A stretch of 64,000 nt of DNA, taken from the NCBI GenBank assembly GCA_026119935.1, contig JALRMH010000027.1, positions 248,001 to 312,000 of the forward strand, given 5' to 3'. The stretch is from Endothia cerciana (taxonomy: Eukaryota; Ascomycota; Sordariomycetes; Diaporthales; Cryphonectriaceae). Below the pieces are notes generated by a model. It was given only the letters and a program-made list of their open reading frames with translations, ran no database searches and was not told where the DNA came from. The position numbers and the translations under genes were made by a program. The first letter of the stretch is position 1; the number at the start of each line of letters is the position of its first letter. Below are positions 34,380 through 46,221 of the stretch, in pieces.

Positions 34380-34921
34380 GTTGTCCGTATTCAGCGATCT
34401 CGCTCAGAAAATGGAAGCCTGGAGAGGCCGAGAGGACAGGTATGAAGACGGCGTCGAGGATGCAAGGTGCGGGATGAGAGTTGCGGAAAGTTAAAATTGT
34501 TCTTGCAGAAGTTGACGTGAGGTTATGACGCCGGAGAAGGTTTGGGGCGCGGCAGGCATCCGCCCCGGAGAACCCGCCGCATCCGCCAGTAGCAACAGGT
34601 GGGAAAACAAACTGCAGCATTTCAGGAGTGTGTGCTGGGATCAACACGCCCGTTTTATTGTTGAGACTGTCTATTATACGAGCCTGACCCCATTTCCAGT
34701 CAGATCTGCGTGTGACACGCTCCTGTCTCAGCAGCAGCAGCAGCAGCAGCGGTGTATCCCCAGCAGCATTGCCCGTCGCCAAAGTCTGCGACTCGAGCGC
34801 CCCACCCCCCCCCCCCCGGACTGCGGGAACTGTGCCATCCGATGCTCATGTTACCATACCCGAGTTCCATGGCTGCTGGCCATGGTACCCTTCCATCATA
34901 GATCCCAGCTCTTGCGCTCGA
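34380..34921. other. Intergenic with CAG tract
   Basis: Promoter side of rad14 and 3' flank of pho88. Contains a (CAG)n tract (about 34729-34750) and a C-run near 34803-34818. No gene seen. Confidence 0.5.
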
Positions 34922-35719
34922 TTACTCCTCCTTGGCACCACCGCGACCAGCCCTCTCGGCAGCCTCAACAGCCTTGCGGTCGCTCTCGGGGGGTCCCTGC
35001 ATGCCGCTCATGAAGCCACCGGCGGCCTTGAAAGGCCTCTTGAGGTCACCAGAGGCGGGCTGGCCGAGGACGTGGATCTTGAAGAGGTTGTTCTCGAAGG
35101 CGCCCTTAAGGGGGATGATGCTCTGGATGAGCAGCGGGTTGGTGTACTTGAAGTACAGGTGCATGACGACCATCATGCCCATGCCCATGAGCTGGGACCG
35201 GAAGAGCTGCTTGAGCTGTGCAGTATCGTATGCGTGGATCGTGGTGGTGACCAGCTTGCCCTCCTCCGAGGAACCCATGGGGGCCGGCTCGACGTACTTG
35301 AGGGTGGTCATGTCTGCAGCAGGACGGACGTCAGCGTCACCTCGGGACGGGCCAGCCCTGGCCGGTTGGCGGGGGGGGGGGGGGTTTGTGGAGGGATGCG
35401 CACCCTTCTTCTTGTCGATCTTGGTCTTGATGAAGTAGTAGATACCCATGATGATCAGGTTGCTGAGGATGTAGAGCCCGCGGACGCCATTGAGGACATT
35501 TGGGTCGTCAAAGGGGACCCTCTTGGACACCTGCATCATACCCAGTATGATCACAACATTGACGCTGGAGGAGGGCCATCATGTCAGCATCATCGCGCCA
35601 GCCAGGGAAGCCTGGCGTTGCGGTCGCGTGCGCCATCGCTTGGGCTCGGGATGCAGTGCGCAGCTCCCGATGCGACCGTGGAGAGAACAGACATACATCT
35701 GAGGACTGAGCCCGGGCAT
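34922..35719 (-). CDS. pho88: Pho88/SND3 family ER membrane protein
   Basis: ER membrane protein of the SRP-independent (SND) targeting route, first described for phosphate transport in yeast. Three exons (35719-35697, 35564-35404, 35313-34922) give 191 aa, matching the yeast length. The first exon is only 23 nt (MPGLSPQ plus two bases); exon 2 continues IVNVVIILGMMQVSKRVPF and GLYILSNLIIMGIYYFIKTK (membrane helix). Exon 3 carries TIHAYDTAQLKQLFRSQLMG, a second hydrophobic segment (MGMMVVMHLYFKYTNPLLIQ) and KGAFENNLFKIHVLG. The Gly/Lys-rich tail is typical. The second intron contains a run of 13 C in the sense strand. An annotation beginning in exon 2 would lose the conserved N-terminus. Confidence 0.93.
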
Positions 35720-36600
35720 CTTGACCGTTGTTGTCGAGAAGCGGAGGAGTGGGGCGGAGAAAGGAGAAGAATAGAGGACGGTCTCGGAGAGCGAGTGTCG
35801 AGTGTCGAGAGAGGACAGCTGATGCCGACGATGGGGAAGGGGAGTCAACAAGAGGCGTTTGTTGAAGACCGTTGTAACTTTTTTTTTTTTGGCCGGCCAT
35901 TACCAGAAATGCCACCTCACGGCTGAGAGTGGGCGTGGAGTTGAGTGGGACTAGACCTTTTGTTGGTATCTAAGCTGATTGGCCACTACTGTGACCCTGC
36001 CAAGGACGGCCGAGTCGCTCCGCCTAGCTCTGTTCGATAAGGCTGTGATAAGACACCTGACAGATCCAGAACATTCTTCTGTCATACGTTAGCACTCTTC
36101 ATGAACCTCAAAACTACCAGATGGGAGGGGTTATGTATGGTTAAGTTCTAATGGCATGTATGCCCTGCAGGAGGGTCCAGGCCGGCAAGCGAAAAGGCAG
36201 TAGTGCGTGTAAACAGCGGCCAAGAATGACCGTGAAAAAAAATACTATGGCTGATGTCTCCTCCCTTCTAGGACGGCCATCTGTACATTCTCCACCGCCT
36301 CTGCCCTTGAACATCAGTTATCCCTCCAATGCCCTCTAACATTACCGACTGATCGCAACAGGCCACGGGCACCGCCAAAGTCGGCGCAACGACGCCAGAA
36401 GACACACCCGAGCACGCGCCAGAGACAGGATAGGACCCGGGCTGGGGCCCTGTGCCTGGACCTCCAGACCAGCGCGACGACGACATTGAACTGTCTGGTA
36501 TTCGTAGATGAGACAGGCCACGTTGGCTCGAGCCGCTCCCACATCCTGAGAGCCGCAACGTTGAGATCTAGACCGCAGTAGCAGCCATCTGCCGCTGTTC
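35720..36600. other. Intergenic, divergent promoter
   Basis: Between the pho88 start and the plus-strand gene at 36601, hence probably a shared promoter. No other feature found. Confidence 0.5.
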
Positions 36601-37206
36601 ATGCCGTCCATGGATCCGAATCTGCCGCCGCTGGGTGATGAGCCCCGTCGCTATCCGGATCTCTGCCTCAGCCTCTCCAACGGGCTCATCCACTCTCTGA
36701 CGAGGATCCTCGACTCGGTCACCGACAGGCCCAAGTCTGACCTCGTCCTCTCCGTCGGCAGTGGCAGTGGCCTCCTGGAGGCTCACCTGCAAGCCCACTG
36801 GTCATCCAACCCCAGCTGCGACCTCGAGGTCCAGGGTGTCGAGATCCGCACTGCACCCGGCGCCCGTCCCGTCAACCGCTGGCTCCCTGAGGATCGTTGC
36901 AGCACTGTCAGGGGCACCTGGGAGCTCTCCCCAGACCTCAAGGCTGCGGGTGCCTTGATCTTCGTCTACCCGCGAGGGCCTGGCCTGATCAGCCGGTACC
37001 TGCAGGCCGCAGCTGAGGACGGGGACAGCCTCCTGAGGACGGTGGTGTGGCTAGGCCCTCAGGCTGACTGGCAGGCCTTCGAGGGCTGCCTACGTGACGC
37101 ACCAGGCTTTGGGCCTCTTGAGATTGCGCAGGACTGCGGGCTGGTCGAGTACGAGCTCATGGCCGTCACTCGCAGGCCATCAACCGGTACCCTCATATCT
37201 CCCTAG
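36601..37206 (+). CDS. Small methyltransferase-fold hypothetical protein
   Basis: Single-exon frame of 201 aa opening MPSMDPNLPPLGDEPRRYPD. DLVLSVGSGSGLLEAHLQAH (residues ~47-66) is shaped like motif I of a Rossmann SAM-dependent methyltransferase, and AGALIFVYPRGPGLISRYL and TVVWLGPQADW sit where strands 4 and 5 would be. Total length is shorter than most such enzymes and no catalytic motif is evident, so activity is uncertain. Similar stand-alone proteins are found in filamentous fungi. It lies next to the PKS but on the opposite strand with AT-rich DNA between; I see no reason to include it in the cluster. Confidence 0.6.
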   Translation: MPSMDPNLPPLGDEPRRYPDLCLSLSNGLIHSLTRILDSVTDRPKSDLVLSVGSGSGLLEAHLQAHWSSNPSCDLEVQGVEIRTAPGARPVNRWLPEDRCSTVRGTWELSPDLKAAGALIFVYPRGPGLISRYLQAAAEDGDSLLRTVVWLGPQADWQAFEGCLRDAPGFGPLEIAQDCGLVEYELMAVTRRPSTGTLISP

Positions 37207-37588
37207 GAACCTCCGCGTCGTAGACGATTTGTCACCAGCATCACCGAGCTCTGTGAAGCTCGCGTTAGACTGATTTGGGCAGGCGGGAAAGGGAATACGA
37301 CGGATAGTTGGTCAGTTACACCCCTTTTTTTTTCATTCTTTTTTTTTTTTTTTTTTTTTTTTTTTCAAGAAACTTTGTGATAAATTCTCTCGAGAACACT
37401 ATCTAATATATATATATATTCTTGTTATACTTTTCTACTTAGGAACAATAGGAAAATATTCGTAGCTTCTACAACCGACCATACTATAGGCTGCACTTTC
37501 GACTTGAAGATGACGAGCATGACATTCTATTGTAAGTATGGAACTTTCGGCATATAAAGACAAAGTTCCTAACAAAAACTTCAAAGCG
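37207..37588. other. AT-rich spacer at the cluster's left edge
   Basis: Contains two T-runs (about 37325-37365) and an (AT)n tract near 37408-37420. It separates the small methyltransferase-fold gene from the convergent PKS 3' end. No gene seen. Confidence 0.6.
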
Positions 37589-40500
37589 TTAAACTTCCAC
37601 ACCAACCGAACTGCAAACCTGCTTGGCAAACTCGGTTATCGTCAGGGTCGGAGCAAGCAGCTGCTGAAAGGGAATGTCGATGCGGTACTCCTTGAAGATC
37701 CAGTTGCGCAGCTCCGCGCCGATCATGCTGTCGATGCCGTACGAGGCGATGGAGCCGGAAGCGGCATCGAAGCCGTCCTCGTCCATCATCAGCATGGCGG
37801 CCATCTTGCGCACAAAGTGGCCCTCGACGACGGCCACCGCGTCGGCCGGGGACGCAGCCGCCTTGACGGCGGCCAGGATGCTCGCCCCCGCCCCGCCCGC
37901 CCCGGCCGACGAGGCGGAGCCGCGCATGGCATGCACCACGTGGCTGAAGCGCGCGTCCTCGAGCCAGAAGCCCGCCCCCAGGTCGGAGTCCCCGCCGGCC
38001 TCGGCGGCGGCCCTGTGCAGGAGCATGGGGTCGAGGCCGATGACGACGTGGTCGGCCGCGCTGGCCAGGCCGGCCTCGAACGACTGCAGCAGGTGGTCCT
38101 CGTCGATGCCGTACATGCCCCTGCGCCGGAGGGCGTCCTCCAGCTCGTCGTTCTCGGAGACGACGCCGACGCCGAGGACCATGGGGATGATGCACGACGT
38201 GGCCGCACTGCCGCCGCGCGCGCGGTGCCGTGCCAGCGCGTCCATGTAGCTGTTGGCCGCCGCGTAGTTGGCCTGGCCCGGCGTGCCGAGGATGCCCGAC
38301 ACGGAGCTCGTCATCAGGAAGAAGTCGAGCGGCGTGTCGGCGAGCACCGAGTGCAGGTTCGCGGCGCCGGCGACCTTGGGCGCCACCGACGCCGTCCAGC
38401 TGGAAAGGGGCATCGAGTGGAACATGGCATCCTGGAGGTTGTTAGCTTTCTGCCCAGTCCTCTCATGGAAGCACGAGAGTTCGGGAGGAAAGAGGTGCTG
38501 CCTACCTGAAGAACCATGGCGGCATGGACGACGCCTCGGATGGGGCTTGTCGAGGGGACCTGCTGGACGGCGCGGACAACGTCCGACCTGTTGGTGGCAT
38601 CGCCACGGACGACCTGCACAACGGCACCGGCTGCGCCTAGATCCTCAACAAGCTTGGCAGCAGAGGGCGCGCCGGTGCCCGAGCGGGACAGAAAGAGGAA
38701 CCGTCTCGCTCCCGATGCCATCATCCACCGCGTCAAGCTACGACCAAGGCCGCCCAGGCACCCGACGAGCAGGTACGTCACGTCGGCGCGGAACTGCAGC
38801 CGCTGGCTCCGCGGCCGCGTCATCATGATGGGGGCTTCGCACGCCATGTCGAGCGCGACAACGGGCTTGGCCGCCCCGAAGGCATCCGAGAAGGTCGAGA
38901 CGGCCATGTCCAGATCCGAGAGGCCGATCTGGGTCGTCAGGCCCGGCGCGTCGATGGCACCCTTGTTGAACAGGTCCATGATGGAGGGGAGCAGGTCGGC
39001 CACGGCGCCGGGGCGTGCCTCGAGGAGATGTAGCGTGTCATAGGGCAGGTACAGCGCCGAACGCCGCACGGGCACCGCATCGAGCGCCCCCTGCCCTTGG
39101 ACGTTCTTGCGGCCCGCGTCCAAGAAGCGGCCGAACGGGGCAATGCACCGCCATGCCTCGCGTGCCGCACTCGGGTCGACGGCGCCGCCGAAGCTAAAGA
39201 CGACATCAGCGCCACGGCCCCTGGAGAGCCGGGCGACCTGGTCCGAGAGCCGGCCGTTGTGTTCACAGAGGATGGACCCTCGTGGCAGGCCCACACGCTT
39301 CTCGAGGAAGTCGACTTCCTGTTCCGTCTTGGCCTCGACATAGACCGTCGCGCCTCTTGCCTGCGCGACCATGGCGACGGCCGCGCCGACGGAGCCGCTG
39401 TGGTGGAGCACGAGGACCGTCTCGTCGGCCTGTAGCCTGGCGAGCACGTCCAAGCCGTACAGCGCCGTGGCATGAGCCATAAGCAAGCTCACCGCCGTCG
39501 TCATGTCTTGGTTGGTGCCGAGCTTGTGAAGCATGGCTGATGGGACCTGCTGAAAGGTCGACAGGCGGTCGACATGGAAGCCAACAACCCTGTCTCCGGG
39601 CTCAAGACTCGCGACGCCAGCGCCGGTCCGGACAACCACGCCTCCCATCTCGTGGCTGAATGTGCTTGGGTAGTCGGCGCCCGTGATGGCAAGGACGCCC
39701 TCTCTTGTCAAACCACTGCGCTGGACCTGCACCTCCACGGTTCCCGGCCCGAGTTCCTGTTTGCCATGTTCCACATGCTCGAATGTCACCTTTCTCTGTC
39801 GAATCTGGCCCGATATGCGGTCGCCGGGCGCGAACGCGGTGGGCACTGGGTTGTCCGGAGTGGCAAATATCTCATTCAGGCTCTGGTTGCGAACGAGACG
39901 GCTGATGAAAGTCTCGCCCTTGGAGAGGCAGATCTCCTTCTCGGGTTCCGCCTCGGTCTTGGCCACCTGGAGATGGACAATATGTGCAATTAAGTGGCTG
40001 ATGGCAGAGGCAGCATCCGTGTCCGTGTCGACGTCGAGCGTCCTGAAATCCAGCGACGCCTGCTCGGATCGCAAGACGCGCGCGAGGCCCGAGGCCATGG
40101 CGTGCTCGGGTCTCTTTCCCTCCAGGAGGCCCCCGTTGCAGACCCAGAGGAGGGACGAGGCCGAGTCCGTGATGCGCTGTATGGCGGTCAACTCGTCCTC
40201 CGTCAGGGATGGCAAGAGGGGAGCCTCGAGATCGGCCAGCATGATGACATGTTTTGCCAGCGGGTCGGACTGGTCGTTGCATGACAGCAGACTGCGGACC
40301 CGCACCGCCGGCTTCTCCGACTCGGACCTGAGAGCTGCCTCGACAGATAGCTTGGTCTGGTCTATAATTAATGGATCGGGGGATGTCCTGTAGATGAGAG
40401 TTACGTCAATGCCATCTGTGGATGAGGATGCATTCACCTCGCCCGTTTTGGGAACACGACAGAGGTTGACAGAGGCGAAATCCTGGCCAACGCTGACAAT

Positions 40501-43500
40501 GTAGCCACCGGGCTTCACATGAGCCTGGAGAGCGTCAACAAGATGGTCAGCGGCCACAATCATGTCGTAGATACAGGGCGATTCGTCGGACAGCGACATC
40601 AGGTCCTGGGTGGTTGTCACGGTCGTGTTGGCGAAACGTTGGAGCTCCGCCCTGCTGTCGGTCTCTGAGAAACGGTCCCCATCCACGGCCAAGGTATATG
40701 CGGCCGACGGGCTCTTGTCGAGGACGGCGGTGGCGGCGGCCACGTCGGATGCCGCGTCGAGGACCTTGAGGCCCGGGTACTTGAACAAGCCGAGGCTCAC
40801 GAGGTCTGATGGCGCCTTGCCATCAACACTACCAGCGTCAAGGTGGTCAATGTCAAGCTGCCAGGCCATCTCCCCGTAGGGCGCAGGGCTCAGCGCCAGC
40901 TCGTCCTTTTGCGGCAGGGCCGCCTCGTAGCGGGTAGCGCGGAGATTGACAATCTCCATAACCATCTCGCCGTCGCCGGCCGTCATCTGCACGCTGTTCT
41001 CGAAGTTGCGGGTGCCGCGGCGGTCGACCCACGAAAAGGCCGTGGCCGACCTGTGGGCCACCTGCTCGTCGGTGGGCGGCCAGATGGTTACCTCGTCGAC
41101 CTGGAGGGGTATGATGCCGCAGTCCATGGCGCTGGTGCGCCCGGCGTAAATGGCGGCGATGCAGAGCTGGAGCGTCGAGTCGACGGTGGCCGGGTGCAGC
41201 GGGTACCGGGACTCGCCCAGCACCGCATCGACCTCGCGCCTGATGCTGGTGGTGCACGTGGCCGCATATGTCTTGCCGTCGAAGCCCACGTCGTCCATGT
41301 CCTGGAAGGTCGGCCCGTAGTCAAAGCCCACCGCGCGCAGCGCCTGGTTCCACGTCTTGCCGCTGGCCCGCTGCGGGAAGCTGGGCGGTATACGCGGCTT
41401 CCGGGCCGCGCGGGGCGCCGCCGTGTTGATGGCGATGCTGCCCGTCATGTGTTGCTTCTTGATGCCGTGGGCGTCGACCGACGACACGCCAAAGTCCCAC
41501 CACGGGGCGCCGAACACGGAAGGCCGCAGGTTGGTCAGAACCTCGATGCCGTCGTCGGTGTCGGGGGTGACGAGCGCCTTCTTGATGTCGACATCCCGGA
41601 GTACGTAGCTGTCGACGCAAGCCGGCCTGTCCTTGTTGCCCGTCTCCATCTCGTTCAGCTGCGTGATGGCCTCGATGGCCATGGCAAAGTAGCCCGCGGC
41701 GGGGAAGACGGCCTCGCCGCCGAGCGAATGGTCCTTGAGCCACGGCAGGTCGCGCAGCCGGAGCATGTTGGTCCATGTCGGCTCCGCCAGCGAGCCGCCA
41801 ATAACACGCCGGCCGAGGATATCGTGGCGGGGGAACTGCGGCAGGCGCTGCTCGCGACTGGCTCGATTCTCGGCCCAGAAAGGCCGCGTGTAGTTCCACT
41901 GGTACGGAGGCAGATCCACGATGGTGGCGCCCTTGGCCTCGACTGCCTCCTTGGTCTTGCCGCCGACACCGTAACCCAGCGACCCTGTGTCGGCCATGTA
42001 AGCTCCCGTCACGCTCTCCATGTCGAGCTGCCGGTAGCCGCGGAGAAATAGCTCGCCGGCCACCTTGAGCAGCCGCACCCCGCTGTCCTCGCCCCTGATG
42101 AGCGTCGGCACGTACCGGACCGGCTTAGAGCCAACCGCTTCCCTAATTTGCTTGATGGGCCCAGCCAGCGCAGAGTGTGGCCCCACCTCGACGAGGACGT
42201 CGACTTCGGAGAATGCTTCGTCGGTGAGGAGGGTTTGCACGGCTTGGTTGAACAGAACGGGACTGCGAAGATTGCGGCTCCAGTATTCCTCGTCCAAGGG
42301 CATGCCCGCGGGGAGCACCGAGTTGCTGACGGAGGACACCATCTTAGCCGTCGTGGCAAGCTGCACGCCGTAGGTCGCGCCATGCTTCCTAGCGTCGCGG
42401 ACCAGGTTTTTATATCTCTCTGCCGCCGGGGCCATGTGGTGCGAGTGATAGGCCTTGCCGCCCGTCTTGACGGCGCGGTTGAAGACAGAGGCAGCATCCA
42501 GCCTGGCCTGGACAAGCTGCAGGGCGTCGTCGTCTCCCGAGAGCGTAGCCAGCGCAGGGGAGTTGTGGCAGGCGACGGTGACCTTGCCCTCGACGCCAGC
42601 AAGGAACGGCCTTACGGCATCGGCCCCCAAGCCCACCGCCAGCATCGCCCCGGCCGTGTCGACCTCTTTGGCCACGATGCCGCGATAGTACGCGGCAATG
42701 ATGGCGTCCTCGGACGACACCAAGCCTGCCGCGTAGGCAGCCGCCATCTCACCCGACGAGTGGCCTACCGTGGCCACGGGCCGGACGCCCCACGAGTCGA
42801 GCAGCCGCACCAGGGCGATCTGCACGGCCGTACACAGGGGCTGGGAGAACTCGGCGTCATTAACGGGTGAGCTGTCGGCGTGCTCGCGCAGCACGTCCTC
42901 GATGGACCACTCGGGCCCGTCGTGCAGGTGCTCCAGCACGTCGTCGAGCTCGCGGATCGACCGCAGGAACGGCGGGCAGTAATCCATGAGCTCGGCGCCC
43001 ATGCGTGCCCACTGCGCGCCCTGGCCTGTGAACACAAAGGCCAACGCCCGCGCTGGGGTCTTGGTGTCGGCAAAGGCGAAGCTCTCGCCCGCCGAGGAGA
43101 AGACGGAGCCCAGGCTCCCGTGGCTGGCGACGACGTACGCCTTGCTGGCCAGGACGCTGCGCCGGTTTCCGAGCGTGTGCGACAGGTCGACGATGCTGTA
43201 GTCCGAGGCCACAAGGCCCAGCGCGTCGATGTTCCGCCGCAGCGTGGCCTTGTCGTGGGCGGAGAAGGGGAGCAGGTAGGGCCGCTTCCGCTCCAGGGCC
43301 CGCCGGAAGCCCGGTCTCTTGGAGCGGGGGTTTCGTGGACATGTCCACCTGTCGACGTAGGTGTAGGCTGCCGCACCGTGGCGCGCGATGGAGTCGGTGC
43401 CTTCGACGACTGATGAGGGGGTGATCAGCCAAGGACGCACATCCAAGAAACAAGGGATGGGTATTACGTACTGATATGGGCATTGGTCCCGCCATAGCCG

Positions 43501-44988
43501 AAGCTGTTGATAGACACACGGCGCACGGGGAGCTCGCTGGGAAACGGTATGGCGTCGGTGGGGACCCGGACCTGCCAATCGTCCCACTTGATGGCCGGGC
43601 TGAGGTTGACGACGCCGCGGGTGGCCGGGATGACGCCACGCTCGGCGATGAGGATGGCCTTGATCAGGGCAGAGATGCCGCTGGCTGCTTCGGAATGACC
43701 GATGTTGGTCTTGACGGCGCCGATCCACAGCGGCTGGTCGACGCCGGGCCGGCGCTGCTTGTTCATGGCCATGGACACGGCCTGGACCTCGAGCGGATCA
43801 CCGACGGCAGTGCCAGTCCCGTGGCACTCAAAGTAGCCCGTGAGACGCGGGTCGAGATCCCCGCCTCGCTTGTACGCCGCGGCAATGACCTCTGCCTGGC
43901 CCTCGCGGTTGGGATACGTGATGCCGCAGCCGGGGACCTTGCCGTTGGAGTTGGTCGCGCTGGAACGGATCACGCCTCGGATGGGGTCGCCGTCTCGGAT
44001 GGCATCGGAAAGCCGCTTTAGATAGACAGCACCCACGGCATCGGCACGACCATAGCCGTCGGCACTGGCATCAAACGTGTGGCAGGTGGACGTGGGGGAC
44101 AAGACGCCAAGCTTGGCCGTGTTCATGTGTTGGTCCACGGTGATGATCAGGTTCACACCACCGACGATGGCGCCCTCGGCCTCGCCGTTGCGCAGTGCGT
44201 TGCAGGCGTTGTGCAGTGCGTACACCGACGACGAGCAGGCCGTGTTGCACAGGATGCTGGGGCCGTTGAGATTGAAGACATGGCTGATGCGGTTGCTGAT
44301 GATGCCCGGGTCCACACCCGTGGCCGCCAGGCTGTGGCGGAACGAGTGCTCCTTAAAGGCCATCTGCTGCCAGTCGGCGGTGAACGAGGCTGCGAATACA
44401 GCAGTGCGCGTGCCCGCTATCTTTTCGAGCGGGATACCGCCCGACTCGAGCGCCTCGTATACTACCTCGAGCAGCTTGCGCTGCTGCGGGTCCATCCACA
44501 TGGCCTCGACGGGCGTCATGCCGAAAAGACCCGGGTCGAAGTCGGCGATGTCATCGTTGAGGAAATAACCGCCCAAGACGCCGAAGCTGCCGGGCCTGTC
44601 GTTGTTGGTGTGGATGTACGCGTCGATATTAAACCGTGACGAGGGCACCTTGGGGGTGTTTCCGCTACCCTTAGACATAATGAGGTCCCAGAACTGCGAG
44701 GTAGATTTAACGTCCCCGGGGAGGCGACATCCTTTTGGTGTCTTGTCAGTCGTGTTCCCCCCCCCGACTCAGGACTCAAAACTTACCCATGCCAACAACA
44801 GCAATAGGTTCCAGCTGCTCCTCCAGCGGCTTCTCGGAATAGCCAGGGAACGACTTAGCCGCGTATCTATCTCGGTCCATAGCGGCACAAGAGCCGCTAC
44901 TAGAAGGAGAAGTAACATGGCGGGGGCTCTCGTCAGAGCCAGCGCCTGACTCCGACGAGGTGCTGGGAGTCCTGGTAGCACTAGGCAT
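37589..44988 (-). CDS. Highly reducing polyketide synthase (KS-AT-DH-degenerate MT-ER-KR-ACP)
   Basis: Iterative type I PKS building a reduced polyketide chain from malonyl-CoA. Four exons (44988-44787, 44731-43472, 43409-38506, 38431-37589) give 2,402 aa. KS: active Cys C233 in NTACSSSVYAL, His motifs ECHGTGTAVGDP and KTNIGHSEAASG. AT: GQGAQWARMG and GHSSGE with S705. DH: hot-dog His H1048 in WLKDHSLGGEAVFPAAGY. Near residue 1365 a short remnant replaces the C-methyltransferase: motif I reads LKVLDAASDVAAATAVL, lacking the Gly-rich LEIGAGTG form. ER: HHSGSVGAAVAMVAQARGA near 1826. KR: YLLVGCLGGLGRSLTRWMMA near 2039 and TSSVSGILGTPGQANYAAAN. ACP: S2357 in YGIDSMIGAELRNW. No thioesterase, so release needs a trans enzyme, which none of the intact neighbours obviously supplies. 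Polyketide methylation by this enzyme is not expected. Neighbouring flavoenzymes, regulator and transporter make a cluster likely. Confidence 0.93.
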
Positions 44989-46221
44989 CTTGTAAGACTT
45001 TGTGACCCAAGGGGTTGCCCTGTCCAATTATCGACATAAAAGGACAAGTGTGACCGACTGATGCCTGGATTCAATCGTATGATGGCCGGACGCCGTCTTT
45101 ATGTTCGGGGGTGAAACAAAAGGCGAGACCCGCACGCATGCCCTCGAGATGTAACCAGACATGTGCGGCAAGATGTCATCTTGCGAACTGCCTGCTAAGG
45201 CCGAGACCATGATGCGAATGCTATGAGCGTTCTGCTTCGCGCCAGATAAGCTCGGCCAGGTAAGCTCGGCCAGGTAAGCCCGTCTGGCAGGGCCGAGTAT
45301 GAGATACGATTCGGGCCACTCGCACCCGGAAGCAGCCTCGTCAGGGTCCCTCCACCACACCATGGGACCATCTTGCCCCGCGTCTGATACGGTGCCATGG
45401 GGCATGGGATGTGCGGAATCCCTTCGGCGCGGAATTCTGCGGGCCGCACACCGGCAGTCAGCCCGGGGTACAAAGGCGTTTTTCTGGTAAGAGACTGGCC
45501 CCGACATGTGCCCAGGATGCGATACGATGTGCTGTTCCGGGTTGGTAGTTTTCTAGAAGCGCTATTGGTGTGCTTACGGGGTGGGCGGGGAAGGCTGGCG
45601 CTATCCTCTGAAGTCGTATCCTCTATAGGTTTATAGGTGTTGCAGAAGTTGTGATGTGGTATGCCGTTAGGCATAGAACATGGTCGAAACAAGATCATGT
45701 AGCAGCCTTTCTAGCATCTAGCGAGGTTCAACTACGGAGAACTTCTGTCCCTTAGTCAAGTTTATTGCAAGATATCAATCAGACTAGATAATGCGGAGGC
45801 AGATGAAGTTAGGTGGTTATGCACTAGATGGCTGTTATTTCACTACTTGTCAACTTGATGCTATAACTTGTTGTCTAAGTAGCTTATCACTGTTAACCTG
45901 GACTGAGAATCTTATGGTCGTCTGGAGAATGCCAAGCTGGATCATGGGAAGATGGACAAGAAATATAAAAAAGAAAATCGGTGTATTTTCACAGTCGTAC
46001 TCATGCCCCGAAGCTGAATTTTTGCCAGTACATCAGCCCTCATTTCATTGCTTTGTACCCAGCCCTCTCAATTCACACCTGTACGAGACGAAGAGAACCG
46101 AGATTCAAGCCTCCATGGTTCCCTTATCACCTTTATTCCGTTTCCAACTGAAAGTCGCTGATCGACTCGCTGGCTCTCCCAACGCCAACTCGAACTCTGT
46201 GGATAAGATGCTACTTTACAG
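44989..46221. other. PKS promoter and intergenic spacer
   Basis: About 1.2 kb 5' of the PKS and 3' of the membrane-protein gene. It holds the CTCGGCC repeats (45199-45297). No gene seen. Confidence 0.55.
45199..45297. promoter_or_regulatory. Four CTCGGCC elements upstream of the PKS
   Basis: GGCCGAG at 45199-45205, CTCGGCC at 45251-45257 and 45265-45271 (within a 14-bp tandem CTCGGCCAGGTAAG), and GGCCGAG at 45291-45297. They lie 210-310 bp before the PKS start. CGG-containing repeats and inverted repeats are typical targets of Zn2Cys6 factors, and one is encoded at 59.2-61.6 kb. Binding is inferred. Confidence 0.5.

Noticed and set aside
40843..42051. Plus-strand frame of about 400 codons inside the PKS
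   Set aside because: Antisense shadow of the DH region of the PKS; repetitive composition and no family motif.
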